From contig NC_060236.1 in the NCBI RefSeq assembly GCF_021155775.2, positions 33,442,548 through 33,506,547 on the forward strand: a stretch of DNA of 64,000 nt, in the 5' to 3' direction. This DNA is from Neodiprion pinetum. Taxonomy: Eukaryota; Arthropoda; Insecta; Hymenoptera; Diprionidae. Shown in pieces: positions 1 to 11,941 of this stretch. Each line of letters opens with the position of its first letter. The first letter of the stretch is position 1. Below the pieces are notes generated by a model. That model was not told the DNA's origin. It saw nothing but the letters and a program-made list of their open reading frames with translations, and made no database searches. Both the position numbers and the translations under genes were made by a program.

Positions 1-1616
1 TTCGCAAGCCTTTCCACTCTCTGCGAACAGTTGTCGGTTGTTCTCCTTTTCCTCTTATTGCTTCTTCTTCTTTTTCTTTTTTTCTTTTACCGTAATTTTT
101 TTTGCTTGCCGGTCTTTTTCTGTTTTCAGGCGATTATGTCGGCCGGTCGGGTAATAATAATAAACAAGAGAAATGACGTCGCACGTTCGGAAACCTACAG
201 GCAATTATTATAAAAGCTAGCGCGCGAGCTACTACGGTGTGGAAAAACAAAAGATAGAATAGGAGTAGAAGATAGGAGACTAGAGGGAATAAGCGAGGCG
301 ACAAAAACGATGGGAAAAAAGTATGAGACAGAGAGCGAGAGAGAGAGAGAATGTATGTGTGTGTATGAGTGTGGAAAAATAACTGCGAAAACGTGATATT
401 CCATTATAAACCTTGTACATTATTCGCGTATATTTACAAGATTCAAACAGTGCCGCTATAATCTGCTCTGCAAAAAGATGAAAAAAAAAATTTTTTAAAA
501 TGCCCAGCACCTAAGGGTTGAAAGAAATGTTTAATAAAAATTAACACATAATTTTTTATCCCAAGATATATTTCAGGCTTGAGCTACAATTTTCACCCTC
601 GTGTATAACAGTCACGACGTAGTATTTCGAACATTGTAGTAACTGGTTGAGATATCATGAAACTGAAGCTAGTAGCCAGAGTTAGCTATCAAACGTGTTA
701 AAGTTGTTGGAAATAGAAAAATGCAGTTCAGTTTTATCCTCATAATTCTATAAAAATATTGGACGTTCAAGATGTTTCAACATTTTTTTTTACATATTTT
801 TACTTCACTGCCTTATCCGAATGAACATCAGAACATTCGGCTGCTCCTAATTCAGCCTTGTCGAAAAATCAGACAATCAAAGAACGGAGCTTCCAATTTT
901 CAAACGGGTAAATTCACAGGGCTAACATTTCCCAGCAGCATTACTCCAGCATATCGCGAGTAACGGTTGCAATCGGTACAACATGTACACGTGATACACG
1001 CTTTGCTCTCTGCAGCTCCCCGCGCGATTCCAAATGTAATAACTTTTGGTACAGCGTGCAATTCAACCTGGCGCATATGTTTATATGTGCAGCTTCGCAT
1101 ATAGATATAACGTGTAAAGGTACAGGGTGAATGGCTGTGACGGTACACGTATACCGAGAGTGCAAAGATTAAAAGCTATCATTTTTATCCCGCATGAATT
1201 CGCTTTTCAAACCAGACAGTCGAATCGGCGGTTAAAATTGAAAACTCGCCGAATCGCTTTAGGAACTGGGTCGACGGTATCTTTTGTTTATTTTGTTTTT
1301 TTGTTTGTTCGTTTCTTGTTCTCATTTTTCACCCTTCGAACGTCTTTGCGCTCAGAGCGCAGTTTTCCCTTACATATTTAAACACATTATCTCCACGCAT
1401 CACATTATACAGAGTGAGTCAATTGAAACTCCGAGAATGGGAGGGGCTGAGTTGATCAATCAAGCCCTAATCCTCAGCCAATGTAGCGAATGTTCAGTGT
1501 ACATTCGCCTACGAGTAAACATAACTTTCATACGCCAAGACGAACCTAATTGTTGACATTTAGTCCTGTCGTCTTTCCTTTGTTGTCACATCTTTGTTAT
1601 CGCTTGCCAGATTGGA
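1..1616. other. Non-coding stretch, AT-rich, no gene seen
   Basis: No open frame here is convincing. A long pyrimidine tract ends in TTTTCAG at 128-129, a good-looking + strand 3' splice site, but the sequence after it is open for only about 25 codons and no donor follows, so it is noted as a signal only. A GA-rich tract lies at 331-350. Nothing else stands out. Confidence 0.6.
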
Positions 1617-1910
1617 GAATACTTTACTGTAAAAGTAATAGTGTTTTGAAAAAAAAAATCTACAACTGTGAGATTTTAGTGGATATCGGTGCTACTATCT
1701 GAGAAAAAATCCACATCATCATGCCAGGTAATCTAGACAAATTGCACTTCGTCTAAATGGAAATAAAGTCAGATTTCGAGGGTGTGCAATTCGTCGAGAT
1801 TGCACGGTACGATGATGCAAATTTTTTTCTCAGTTAGTAGCACTAACGCCTGTTAAAACCTCGAAATTACAAATATTTTCAAACATTATCACTCTTGCAA
1901 TAAAATACAC
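1617..1910. mobile_element. Fold-back element (long inverted repeat), about 294 bp
   Basis: The left half, beginning GAATACTTTACTG, pairs with the reverse complement of the right half, which ends near TAAAATACAC at 1910. Matching continues inward for about 115-130 bp per arm with scattered mismatches and small gaps. Shared blocks include GTGCTACTA and CTGAGAAAAAA. The centre is a short loop around 1755-1785. This is the form of a non-autonomous DNA transposon (MITE or fold-back). No coding capacity and no clear target duplication are seen, so superfamily is open. Confidence 0.6.
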
Positions 1911-3882
1911 GCTGATAATGTGTCCGAAACACGTGTATTTTAATTGGGAAAGTTTACGCTCTTACAGACCCGTGTTAGAATTGAGATAAAATTCAGAAAA
2001 AATTAGGGTAATGTTTTCGAATTATTATAAAGTTGATTCTGATGGTGGGCAGGAAAAAAATTGTCAACACGCTAAACAACGACCACCCTCATCCACCTTA
2101 TACATACATTGTACATTAAATACGTGCGATTCGATTCAACTGATGCCATGCTGAACGGGAATTTTACATCGGCACTAATTGATCGATTAGCAAGTATGAG
2201 CATACATATATACATATCACCGACACTCACAGACGCCATTAGCTTGCTAAGTATATATGTGTATACCTTCTACCTGTTCTGCAAAACACCCACTTGCCGC
2301 GCTAATCCTCTTTCATTAAGCGTGACTGCGCACGGCGGCGCAGGAGTGCCTTACCCGGATTATTATTCTTTTTGTTATCTTTTTTTTTTTATCGCCATTT
2401 TTTTTTTACACGTTGTTTTTCGTTCATTTTCACCCCGACAAACGACCGATGAAAAAAACCGGAACGATATAAAATTATTCGCTTTAACATCGGAGCACGT
2501 TTCTCGGTGATCCGGTTGTATTATCGTTTTCCATATTTTTATTTTTTTTCTTCTTCTTTCTTTCTTTCTCTTTCTCTTTGTGTCTCTCTGTCTCTTAAAA
2601 AAATAAAAATATATCCTAACGCGTATTTCTACATGTATTTACCACGTATTTATCTCAAGGATACGATTGATTTTTTATTCCTTGTACACGCAGAGAATGG
2701 ATTTCTTGAAATTGCTAAATACGGTGGAAAACTTTCTTTTTTTTTTTTATGATTCAACAGAAATAAGTGTTGAAAACGATAATTTGGGTTGTTGAATAGA
2801 ACGAAATTCATGTTCGAATGAACGACACAAATTCCTTTCGTCGTAATCGAAAAATGAATAAAAGAAACTCGTGCACGATATATTGAGGTACGATTTGACG
2901 TTATTCGTGTATCATGACAATTGACAAGGTGTATACATCATGAGGCGATAATTTGAAGTCGACAGAAATAAAGAAATAATATTTGGATTTTCATATAATC
3001 GAGTCAGCGAATCAACGGCAATGATTTCTGTACTAATTTTATGACCAAGCGAGGATAAATTGGTATAGAGAGAATGTTTTTTTTCTGTTTTTTTTTTTAA
3101 AATATTTTATTTCATTTCTATATTATCGAACACGTTCTAAATTACGCGACGTTGGCGTTGTAAAAAATTTATTGCACCGAGCGTGCGGTCAACGGGTTTT
3201 TTTTTTTTTTTAAATCTGACGATCAATTTGCGTCGTTTGAGTGATAAAAAAACGGCTGTTTTATGTACCTGGGCAGGAGATATAGCCGAACGACGGGATG
3301 GATTGATGTGCGGTTCTCTTTCACCTGCGGATTTTCCGTCGTGGAAAATCGTCAATGGGCGAATATACACGGCACGGAAATATGAGTTTGTCACACACAT
3401 TATGAAATATCCAACCGCGCGTACATCGACAGATAAAAATACACGCGAATCCCCCGTGGCCTAATCGTCTGTGTCAATGCGATCGCTTCCACCTACAACC
3501 TAGCATGGATCAGGTGATAGATTGCCGCATGATGGCCAGTCGTATAGCAAGTGGAGGGATAGAGGAGGAGGGAGGAGTCTCAGAGGATGGGAAAAATGCT
3601 TGAAAAATTAAGATTATCATCCGTGACTTGGCGATATTTTTTCCATCAATCGCGAATTGTGTAAAGAAAATTGTGATAAATTTTCAGTCAACTTCTTTTT
3701 CCATTTCATGGGAATAACCTGGTGATAAACGATTTTTACGAGCAATTTTATAATTTTAAAGTAATTCAACATTTTTATCATCAATACATGTGATATTAAT
3801 TGTATATTCTGCAACAACGTGGCAAACGCGGTCTTTTTGGGCCGAAAGTAAGTTCGAAATACGAGTATGTACAGATTTGTTC
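1911..3882. other. Non-coding stretch, AT-rich
   Basis: AT-rich sequence with several T or A runs and a pyrimidine-rich tract around 2545-2590. Open frames are few and low in complexity. I see no gene, RNA or repeat structure. Confidence 0.55.
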
Positions 3883-3974
3883 GCGACAGCGCATGCGCGG
3901 AGTACAGAAGGGACCACTTTTAAGTCCTAGTTGTTAAAAGTGGTCTTTTCTGTACTCCGCGCATGCGTTGTCGC
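3883..3974. repeat. Near-perfect 92-bp palindrome (41-bp arms, 10-bp loop)
   Basis: The left arm at 3883-3923 and the right arm at 3934-3974 are inverted copies differing at three positions. The loop is GTCCTAGTTG. The arms contain GCATGCGCGGAGTACAG and its complement. The GC content is well above that of the AT-rich flanks. It would form a strong hairpin in DNA or RNA. It could be a very short MITE, a small-RNA precursor or an extruding palindrome. The sequence does not decide among these. Confidence 0.85.
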
Positions 3975-5526
3975 AGACTGACTCGACCGTAATAGAAACG
4001 GGTATTTTGCGTACAGAAAACACGCAAGAAAAAACCCGTGACACATGCTCGCGTTATATAAAAAAAAAATTTCGTTCTTTAAATAGTAATCTTATTTTAC
4101 CCGCACATACAAAGTCGCTCATTGCTTGTATATAAACTCAAACGAAATTCAGAGTACAAAAATTCTCGAATATAATACTGATCTCCTTCTTCACTGATTT
4201 GAAAAATTATCAATTAAATTTTTTCGCCAAGTGTCTTGTAATAAAAGTAACGAATAATCATGTCACAAAAAATGCATATAGGTTTTAGAATAGAAAGAAA
4301 AGAAAACCGATGACGGTTGTAAAAAAGGGAAAAAAAAAAAACAGAAACAAAAAATTATATCCCGCCACGGTTTATCGTTTGGATTATTTTTTTCTTTGAA
4401 TGGTGAATAAAAGAAGAATAAGAAGAAGCAATTGCACGGCGTGAGTTCCTAATAAAAAGAAACAAGTAAAGAATAAACGGCGGAATAAATGCCTCTTCAC
4501 AACATCCCGCAGGCACCGTTTCAAAGAAACGTACCTTGTATAAAGGTGTAATACACGTGCTCGTATGCATGCTTGTATTCATATATACGTGTATGAATAT
4601 ATTTTTTATTCTGCGCCGCGGATTCATTACTCAATACCAATGACAAGTATTATATTGTCGGTGATTACATCTCTGCAGGGTGCTCTTAATCGACCTCCAC
4701 GTGAACATAACGAGTATAATGCATATCGTTGATCGATTTTTAATTCGTTTTTTCCACTGCATCAGCCAGCCTCGCTAGGTTGAAATCTGCGGATCGTAAA
4801 TTTATTTTCTTCAAAGTCGAGCTGCTATTTTGCGAATTGGTATAATAATAATAATAATAATAATGATAATAACAAGCGATGGAAAGATCGGGTTCTTCGT
4901 CATGGTTGTACAATTTGAAGAAAAGCACTCTCGAGTACGTTTACCCGTTGTTATAATTCGGACGACGAGTTTCCGGCCCTCGATAATTTATTATGCGAGC
5001 ACAAAACTGAACGAGGAGAAATCAATGCCTTGTGAATTTCTCTCTCTTCAAGTACTCGCCCCTGACGTAAATCTTTCATCGAATTTTAAACGGAATTATT
5101 ATGCGAATCGCATTACGCTCTTTGCATCGGTAAAATTTTATTTCACAATCTTTTGTCCACCGTTATTTCTTTCATTCGATTATTTGTACACACAATTGAG
5201 CATGTGAAGAGTAAATAAGATTCAAATCAAGCTCAGCTGCGCCGCCCTCGGAGATTAATTTTTCATTTATACGTGATCGCTGTTCGATAATTGATCTCGA
5301 TCTTGCCGAGGCGATTATGCGGATACAATTGTGGGTTTATATGCCTGACTTGGGGCGAAGACCCTCGAATTAACCCTCGAGCTTGACTTAATTGTAATTC
5401 AAAGTCAATCTTGGCTTGTGAAATGACGTCTACGCTGTGCCAACCACTCAGTTTTGTTCCTGCGGTGATATCTGAAACGGTCGTCATCCGATTGTTTTAC
5501 ACATGCAAATGGTGTATATATATATA
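3975..5526. other. Non-coding stretch
   Basis: AT-rich sequence apart from the trinucleotide repeat listed separately. No convincing coding region. Some frames around 4830-5200 are open on the + strand but begin inside the trinucleotide repeat and have no protein-like features. Confidence 0.55.
4841..4872. repeat. (TAA)n microsatellite
   Basis: About ten TAA units, with one TGA interruption near the end. Confidence 0.9.
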
Positions 5527-6296
5527 TTAGACTGGGCCAAAAAAACGAAGAATTTTTTTTTTTAATGGTACCGTGAAAACATTGTTCATGACGACAAATA
5601 AAAATTATCCTGAAAGTTTGAGCCCTTAATATTAATATTAAGGGGTGTATCGTTACAGCTATTGATTTTTTAACAGTTACCGCATTTTTTTACCCAAAAT
5701 CCGTCAATTATCAATCTGGAAAATTTTATCAATCCATATTTTTGAAGGAAATTAAATTTCCTACAAAAAAGCTCTCCTACTAAATTGACGTAGATCGAGC
5801 CGTTTCCTTGTAATCGTGCCTTGAACATTGATTTGTTTTTTCAAATTTTTGTTTGAATTTTTGATTTTTGTAATTATCAGAAAAATCAATATTTTCATCG
5901 ATCAAACGATTATTTTTGTGGGAAATTTGATACTCTACAAAAAAGGTTTCTTAACATTCTTCATGAAATTCACGCCTTTAAAAGTTATTCGACATTGACA
6001 TTGTATTCAAAAGTAATTGTATTCAAAAGTAATTTCAATAATATGCATATATTATGTATTCATAACTGCACGTTAACTTATCTTTACAAAACACTGGTTA
6101 ACAGTCGTTTTGTTACCCTTGATATTTGAGTGGTCTTAGTAAGATTTGATGTCAACGACCCTGAGAGTAAGCGTGGTTTTTGAAATTGACTTCAGTTATT
6201 TATTTCATCGACATTTTCGTATGTGACTCACATGGCAATATTTATATGAAATATTCCATTTTTTTTTAAATATCTAAAGTTTTTCAAGGAAATACT
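5527..6296. repeat. Probable old interspersed repeat, unclassified
   Basis: Begins near TAGACTGGGCCAAAAAAACG and continues as AT-rich sequence without long open frames. The opening resembles decayed repeats common in insect genomes, but no ends or target duplication are visible. This call rests on general appearance only. Confidence 0.3.
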
Positions 6297-6589
6297 GCAC
6301 AGCTTAACGAAGAAAAAAATTCTATTTTATTTTTAATTTTCAGACGTCCTGATTTGTTTTCGTGAATTTTGGTTTTTGAGAACGCAGAATTTGCGAATAA
6401 AATTATGATTATATTAAAAACCATTTCCCTCCTTACTATATTACAATAACATAAAAACTAGAGTCACTCTGACGACCGTCATGATTTTATTCGTAAATTC
6501 TTCGTTCTCAAAAATCAAAATTCAAGGAAAAGATTAGGACGACAAAACAAAATCCTTCTTTTTTTTTTGGTTGAGCTATGTGTGGTTGA
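6297..6589. mobile_element. Inverted-repeat element, core arms about 62 bp
   Basis: 6346-6408 (starting GTCCTGATTTG) is matched in inverted orientation by 6479-6540, including TTTTTGAGAACG and GCGAATAAAAT-like blocks. Weaker matching continues outward to about 6297 and 6589. The roughly 70-bp centre is unrelated. It has no coding capacity. It is probably a decayed non-autonomous DNA element. Confidence 0.5.
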
Positions 6590-7144
6590 TGCGATAAATT
6601 TAATAGAAATCACAGAAAAACATAATAACTAAACGAGCGAGTATGAAACAAAAGAATGCTGAATTTTTTTCTTTCGTTACTTTTTCCTGCTATTTCTCTA
6701 ATTTTCAATTAGTAATTCTATACGATACGACACGATCGTTGATTTTTTTTTTTCTTTCTTCAGCTCAGATTCTGCTATCGGTTTGATATCGATAATTGTT
6801 ACAAGTTAACAAAGTCAAAGCATGGAACAAAATAAAATTGTTCAAAAAAGTAAAACGTTCGCATTTGAAGTAAAAAAGAAAGCAACGTAGGCTAACAATG
6901 ATATATTTTTTCAGGTGGCATTTCCCTGTATACATGTATAATATTGAACATATAATACGAGCATGCAAACGCATATAGTTTCATTAATTAAGTCGGTTCA
7001 CCGGCTTGCCGGGTCCCAGTTATTTCAATATCAATTCTCGCTAGACTGGATACTTTAATTGATTATACTTCAAAACAAACTCTGCTTTCGAGAATGAAAA
7101 AAAAAAACCACCAGAATAAATCCGAACTGCAATGTAAAAAAATT
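6590..7144. other. Non-coding stretch
   Basis: AT-rich. A strong pyrimidine tract followed by TTCAG at 6759-6763 resembles a + strand 3' splice site, but no open frame with a donor follows. No gene seen. Confidence 0.5.
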
Positions 7145-7702
7145 TGACGTCTGGGAAATTTCATTTGTATGGCGTATTCAAAAATCGTGTACAAAGGTCT
7201 TCGTACGATGTATAAATTTTATTTATCAATCAGTTCCCTTGAAATGAAAAAAAAAAGGAAAGATTCTCTCACCAAAAACGTGATAAGAAATAACATTTTC
7301 GTTTTTGTGATTATCAACCATTCCGGTCATACAATTTTCTACACAATATTTTGGTCTGAATATTGTTTTTGGGGCCCCTGATCACTAATCTGAAGTCATA
7401 ATTTGAAAATATTTACTTATTGGATGGGCCATTTTGGATTTAGAAGTTATCAAATTCCGACATCAGATTCGTGATTCGTAACCCCGAAAATTACCGAGCG
7501 ACAAATTTCAGGTCAAAATGTTGAATGGAAGAACGTGCGACCGGAAGGGTTGCTAATTCCGAAAAGGAAAATGTTATTTTTCATTACGTTTTTGGTGAAA
7601 GAATCTTACGTTTTCCCATCCGCATAATTACGACCAGCCAATTGATCGATAAGTAAAAGTTATACATCGTTCATCATACAAATCGAAATTTCCCAGACCT
7701 CA
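7145..7702. mobile_element. Fold-back element, about 558 bp
   Basis: The left end TGACGTCTGGGAAATTTC is mirrored at the right end by GAAATTTCCCAGACCTCA. The inner arms 7261-7328 and 7539-7606 match closely in inverted orientation (for example CACCAAAAACGT and AATAACATTTTC). Between these blocks the pairing is weaker and gapped. The centre, about 7329-7538, is unique. No transposase remains. A target duplication is not clear because the flanks are A- and T-rich. Confidence 0.6.
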
Positions 7703-8245
7703 GTTTTTTTCCTTTTTTTTTTTTTTTTTTGTTTTGTTTTGGAAATTTTCGAGGTAGGACGCTGAGCATCTGAAATGGTTAAATCGAGATTTTTTATCGA
7801 TTGAGCTCCATAAAAGTAAGATGAATAAATTTTCCAAACCCTTTTTGGAATAATCGTGCGCTGTAATTTTTTCGCCATTCAATTTCGACGTTGCGTAGAA
7901 TCCGTGTTTCGATCATCGTGCGAGTTAATTACATTAAACGAAAATTATTCGGCCAGTTCACGGACCGTTGAATCCGGCGAATATGTTATTAACAAAACAA
8001 TAGAATGCCGATACCCATTCACCTGCGGATCTGAGTAGGTATTCGGACACTGCATGCAGGAATACACGATATTGCACGCGGCTTCCACCGAATCGTCGAC
8101 GGAGCGATTTTCCTCGGCTAAGCTGTGATGCTGCACGTATTATACACGGGCAAGTGGGAGATACGATCTCGCCCAATTTAGTAAACGTATTAAATGCAAT
8201 CTGAATAATGTGATCACAGTTTAATATCATCGGTCCTGCAGAGTC

Positions 8246-8246
<1 letters not shown>
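7703..8246. other. Non-coding stretch
   Basis: Starts with a long T run (7705-7735) next to the fold-back element. No gene, RNA gene or repeat structure recognised. Confidence 0.5.

Positions 8247-8309
<63 letters not shown>
8247..8309. repeat. (TC)31 microsatellite
   Basis: Uninterrupted TC dinucleotide run of 63 bases, the longest pyrimidine-purine tract of the window. On the minus strand it is (GA)31, the type of sequence bound by insect GAGA factor, but no promoter is evident beside it. Confidence 0.95.
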
Positions 8310-8311
<2 letters not shown>

Positions 8312-8995
8312 ACCGGATTCACGTGTACCAACCGACCGACAAACTCGACAACAACCTGCATCCTCTACCCGCCCGTACCACGATGTTAAAAATTTCACCC
8401 GCGTTAACCTTTTCGGTCACAGAAGCCACTATATCGACAAGTTTGAAAAAAAGATTCTTAGTAATTTATTATTTTTATTATTCCATGAATAATCCTGATT
8501 TCTTGTTGCATTTTCATGTAAAAAAATACCCAAACCTTGAAATTATTAGGATTTTTTGTGAATTCGTAATTGTTTTCACAATTGTAATTCGTTAGCGGAG
8601 AAATTTGATGATAAACGTTTACTAATAATAATGCTTGGAATTCATTGGTTGACAAACAGAGATCTTAGAATGGCCGTTAGATTTACGAAATTCAGTGCAT
8701 AAGGGTAGTTTTCACCCTCCTTAGGGACGCATATGATAGTACCGGGGGTTGCACCTATTCTCGACCTAAAATCGCACTATCTCAAAATAGATATTCGTAA
8801 TAAATCTCATTCGAGAAAACTGTCTAAAACAGTGTTTATAATTCATCCCGTTTTCACCTCATTTTAGGGGTTGTTATTAGTTTCAATATATTTTTGAAAT
8901 TAATTTCGGAAAAACTACTCAAGCGATATTAATCAGTTTTTATATTAATCGAAGTACACAATAAGGAGTGTCTCTGAAAAATTTTATTTTATTGA
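8310..8995. other. Non-coding stretch with a probable decayed repeat
   Basis: No gene is seen. The part from about 8690 to 8960 (containing GGTAGTTTTCACCCTCC) has the look of an interspersed insect repeat, with no ends defined. Confidence 0.4.
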
Positions 8996-9880
8996 ATGAG
9001 GGTACAGTTAGTAACCTTAACACTAAAACTATTGAAGTGAAATGTAACATGAAGTTGAAGTTGTAAAACCAGTCTAATAAAACAAAAATCAAATTCATTA
9101 GATTACTCCTTTAGTTATCGTGGGAAAAGTCATTACATCATTACGGTAAACCAATCTAACATAAAGTAGGAATTTTAAAATGAAATTGTAAGACCAGTCA
9201 TTTTGACCGGTCTGATAGTTCTAATGTCAACGAGACACGTCAGTGAAACTCTAGTATTTTTCGATTTGCTTGAAATTTGAACTCATAATAAAGCTTCATA
9301 AAAAAGTAGTTTTGACTCGATTCCAATCAGTTACGTTCCAGTTGTTTTCAGGTATTATTTAAATTAACGTCGAAAAGCGGTATTTTTCGAAATGCTCCTT
9401 GCGTTACAAAAGTTGTAAATTACCAATTATTGGGACAATTAAGTGGAAACTTGTCGGATGGCAATTTCCATGGAAACTTTCGATCCCTACGCTCCTCTAA
9501 AAACTGTACAATTTTTGCAATTTTTATGACGATAATTCTAACGCAAGGAGGTTTTCGAAAAAAAAAAGAAACACTTTATGACGTTATTTTGTTATTTTTA
9601 ATAATCCGTGGACGCACATGGAACGTAATTGATTTGAACCGAATGAAAACCACTGGACTTATGGAGCTTCATTATGAGCTCAAATTCCAAGCAAATTCAA
9701 AAAGTTTGGAACTTTTATTGTGCAATTACTAAATGACCTTCGAGGACTTGACTTTTCAAAATATATGAATATATTTTATTTATCACGGTTTACTAAATTT
9801 CATAGCAATCCTGAACGTGCGAAGTATCGACTTTTCCTAAACATGCATCGTTACCGTAACGTTACTAATTTCATCCTCAT
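8996..9880. mobile_element. Long relative of family A element, long inverted arms
   Basis: The left end ATGAGGGTACAGTTAGTAAC and the right end (reverse complement ATGAGGATGAAATTAGTAAC) match the terminal repeats of the short family A copies. The right ~180 bp also aligns with the right half of the 11130 copy. In addition, about 9265-9415 and 9540-9705 are inverted copies of each other (shared ACTCATAAT, TTACGTTCCA, CTCCTTGCGTTA). No 8-bp duplication is convincing (TTTATTGA on the left, ATTTCGGA on the right), so the left boundary is less sure. The open frames inside are short and not transposase-like. Confidence 0.5.
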
Positions 9881-11129
9881 ATTTCGGAGGGTTACGCAAA
9901 ATCACGTTAGCTGTGTATATCAGATTTCAGAATATTCACGTCATCGATCTTACATCGTACAACATCCATTCGTGGCTGAATATCAGATCGCGATTTTTCG
10001 AATTCTTCCTATCCTGTATCCAAAGAACACATTTTTACTGTAAGCGGAAAAACACCATTCAGAATACAAGGAAAAATTTTTCTTTATCGTTCCTCAGTTG
10101 GAGATTTTACACAGCTTCTTGTATACGTCGCAATAACGAGGGGCGTATTTTCGCTCTCCGACGAATCAGGTGTTATTATAACAGAACGCGTAGGTCTTTG
10201 GTGAGAAGCGTTTCCTACAACCTCATGTTTAAGTTGATATAATGTTAATATAAGCTTGTTGACTGAGATCGGAGAGAACCGGCTGTGCGATGTCGCCTGC
10301 GTGTATAATTATTAAATTCATAACGAAGCGACTTGTTGTACACGTGTGTGCGTGTGTGCGTGTGTACGTATTACATATTACATATTACATATATCTGCGA
10401 ACATACCTATATTTTACGTATAATGTATTTGCACGAGAGAAACATCAACGGCAGAGCGAGGTTCGCGATATACATTTGCTCGATTAACTTCAACGGTATA
10501 ATGACGTGTACTACGAGGAGGGTTTGGCTAGGCTGTATAAGAAGTTCCACCAAGTTTGATACCCTCCGAATATTCCTTAGAGCAGCGTCTAGACCGGCTG
10601 AACCGAAAAATGAAAAAACGAAACGCTTTCCACGCTCGCTAAGTATTTTGCATGCACGCCACACCGCGAGCTCGTTACTCTCACCAAATGCTTATAATAT
10701 CGGCTATCAGACGTGAGTTTTGGGGGATGAAAAACGAGGAAGACTAGCTGAAGTAGAGGAGACTGGAGGTAACAAATTTCTCCTATTCACCTTCTGGTGA
10801 AAATATCTTTTAATCAATATAACTGTCAGTTAAATTTAGGGTACTGTTATCGCGCTATGAAGCTTCAAGCCTGACATGCGGATCGATGAATGAGAAGTGG
10901 CGATGAACTGATAAGCCTTGTAAAAAGGAGTCAGAAAAAAAGGAGAGCACAAATCAAGCCAACGAGAGGCGAGAAATTGGGAAACATGAAAAAAGAACCG
11001 ATGGAGAGTAAGTGACGAACTTATCGACACGTCAGTTCGGTCAATCGTGAATTGGAAACATCAATTAGCACCACTCTTTCATCTCACCCTCTCAATTCCG
11101 GCCTAGCGAACTGTTCACGGTGTAAATTT
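9881..11129. other. Non-coding stretch with small simple repeats
   Basis: A GT/GC-rich tract lies at 10344-10366, followed by a 7-bp tandem repeat (TTACATA) at 10369-10394. No coding region with support. Confidence 0.5.
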
Positions 11130-11345
11130 ATCATGTTGAAGTTAGTAACGTTAACGTAACGAAACATCATGGAACAAGTCGTTGTACAATTTTGGCATGG
11201 CTTTCAAGGAGTTGGCTTTTCGAAATATGAACATGTCTTTTTTGTTGTGATTTAGTAGCTGGATTTCAGAAAATCCTAAGGCTTGCGAAGTAACGATTTT
11301 CTTAAACGTGCATCGTTATAGTAACCTTACCAACTTGAACCTCAT
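11130..11345. mobile_element. Family A MITE, copy 1 (216 bp)
   Basis: The left terminus is ATCATGTTGAAGTTAGTAAC. The right terminus read on the other strand is ATGAGGTTCAAGTTGGTAAG. The element is flanked by an 8-bp target duplication with one mismatch: GTAAATTT (11122-11129) and GTAAATTC (11346-11353). The interior has no coding capacity. Length and ends match copies at 19092 and 35168. An 8-bp duplication is known for hAT, P and Merlin elements, among others. The ends do not settle which. Confidence 0.85.
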
Positions 11346-11353
11346 GTAAATTC

Positions 11354-11927
11354 GTTAAACTGCGGACCAGCTATGGAGAACATAGTCGATCCATTTTCCG
11401 TCTATGGTATTTTTATCGAGTCCCCTAAACGTGCCCAAAGAGTACCGAGTTCTCTCATAGCGATAGCTTTGTCCTCCGGTGAATATGTTAATTGCAGCTC
11501 ACGCCGAGGAAAAAGTTGATCATAAACTGCGACGAGCTCCGTTTCAACGCGGTACAGGAAACGAAGGCATTCAATATTATGATAAAGCATATCCACAGTG
11601 CAGGCCCACCGTCATAAACACGAGTTTAATCTACTTTTTGCAGCCACCAAGGTTCGGCCTCTCAGAGCCCGGATGTGCGTTTCCCGCCTTTTTGCAGCCG
11701 GCAAAATTCAATGTACATAAATTTCTCCGTTGGGTATAAGGTTCGGATTAAGCCGACGATGTTCCGGCACAAGACCCATTTCATCCGGGTTGACCGGCCA
11801 TGTTTTTATTTTTTACCGAAATTCGTTTTACTTTCGCTGAAGAGATGAGAGATAGAGAGGAAAAGTAAAAATTTACGATCACTATTTCGGTTTCAACCCT
11901 TGGCCTGTACGACGACTCTTTTTCCAG
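11354..11927. other. Non-coding stretch before a microexon-like signal
   Basis: No supported gene. It ends with a pyrimidine tract and CCAG at 11924-11927, described with the next feature. Confidence 0.45.
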
Positions 11928-11941
11928 ACTCTCCCACGCAG
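11928..11941 (+). other. Possible 14-nt microexon or ratchet splice point
   Basis: CTCTTTTTCCAG ends at 11927, then comes ACTCTCCCACGCAG, then GTGAGT from 11942. This gives either a 14-nt exon between a decent acceptor and a strong donor, or a zero-length recursive site using the second CAG directly before GTGAGT. It may also be chance. No coding frame is implied. Confidence 0.2.
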
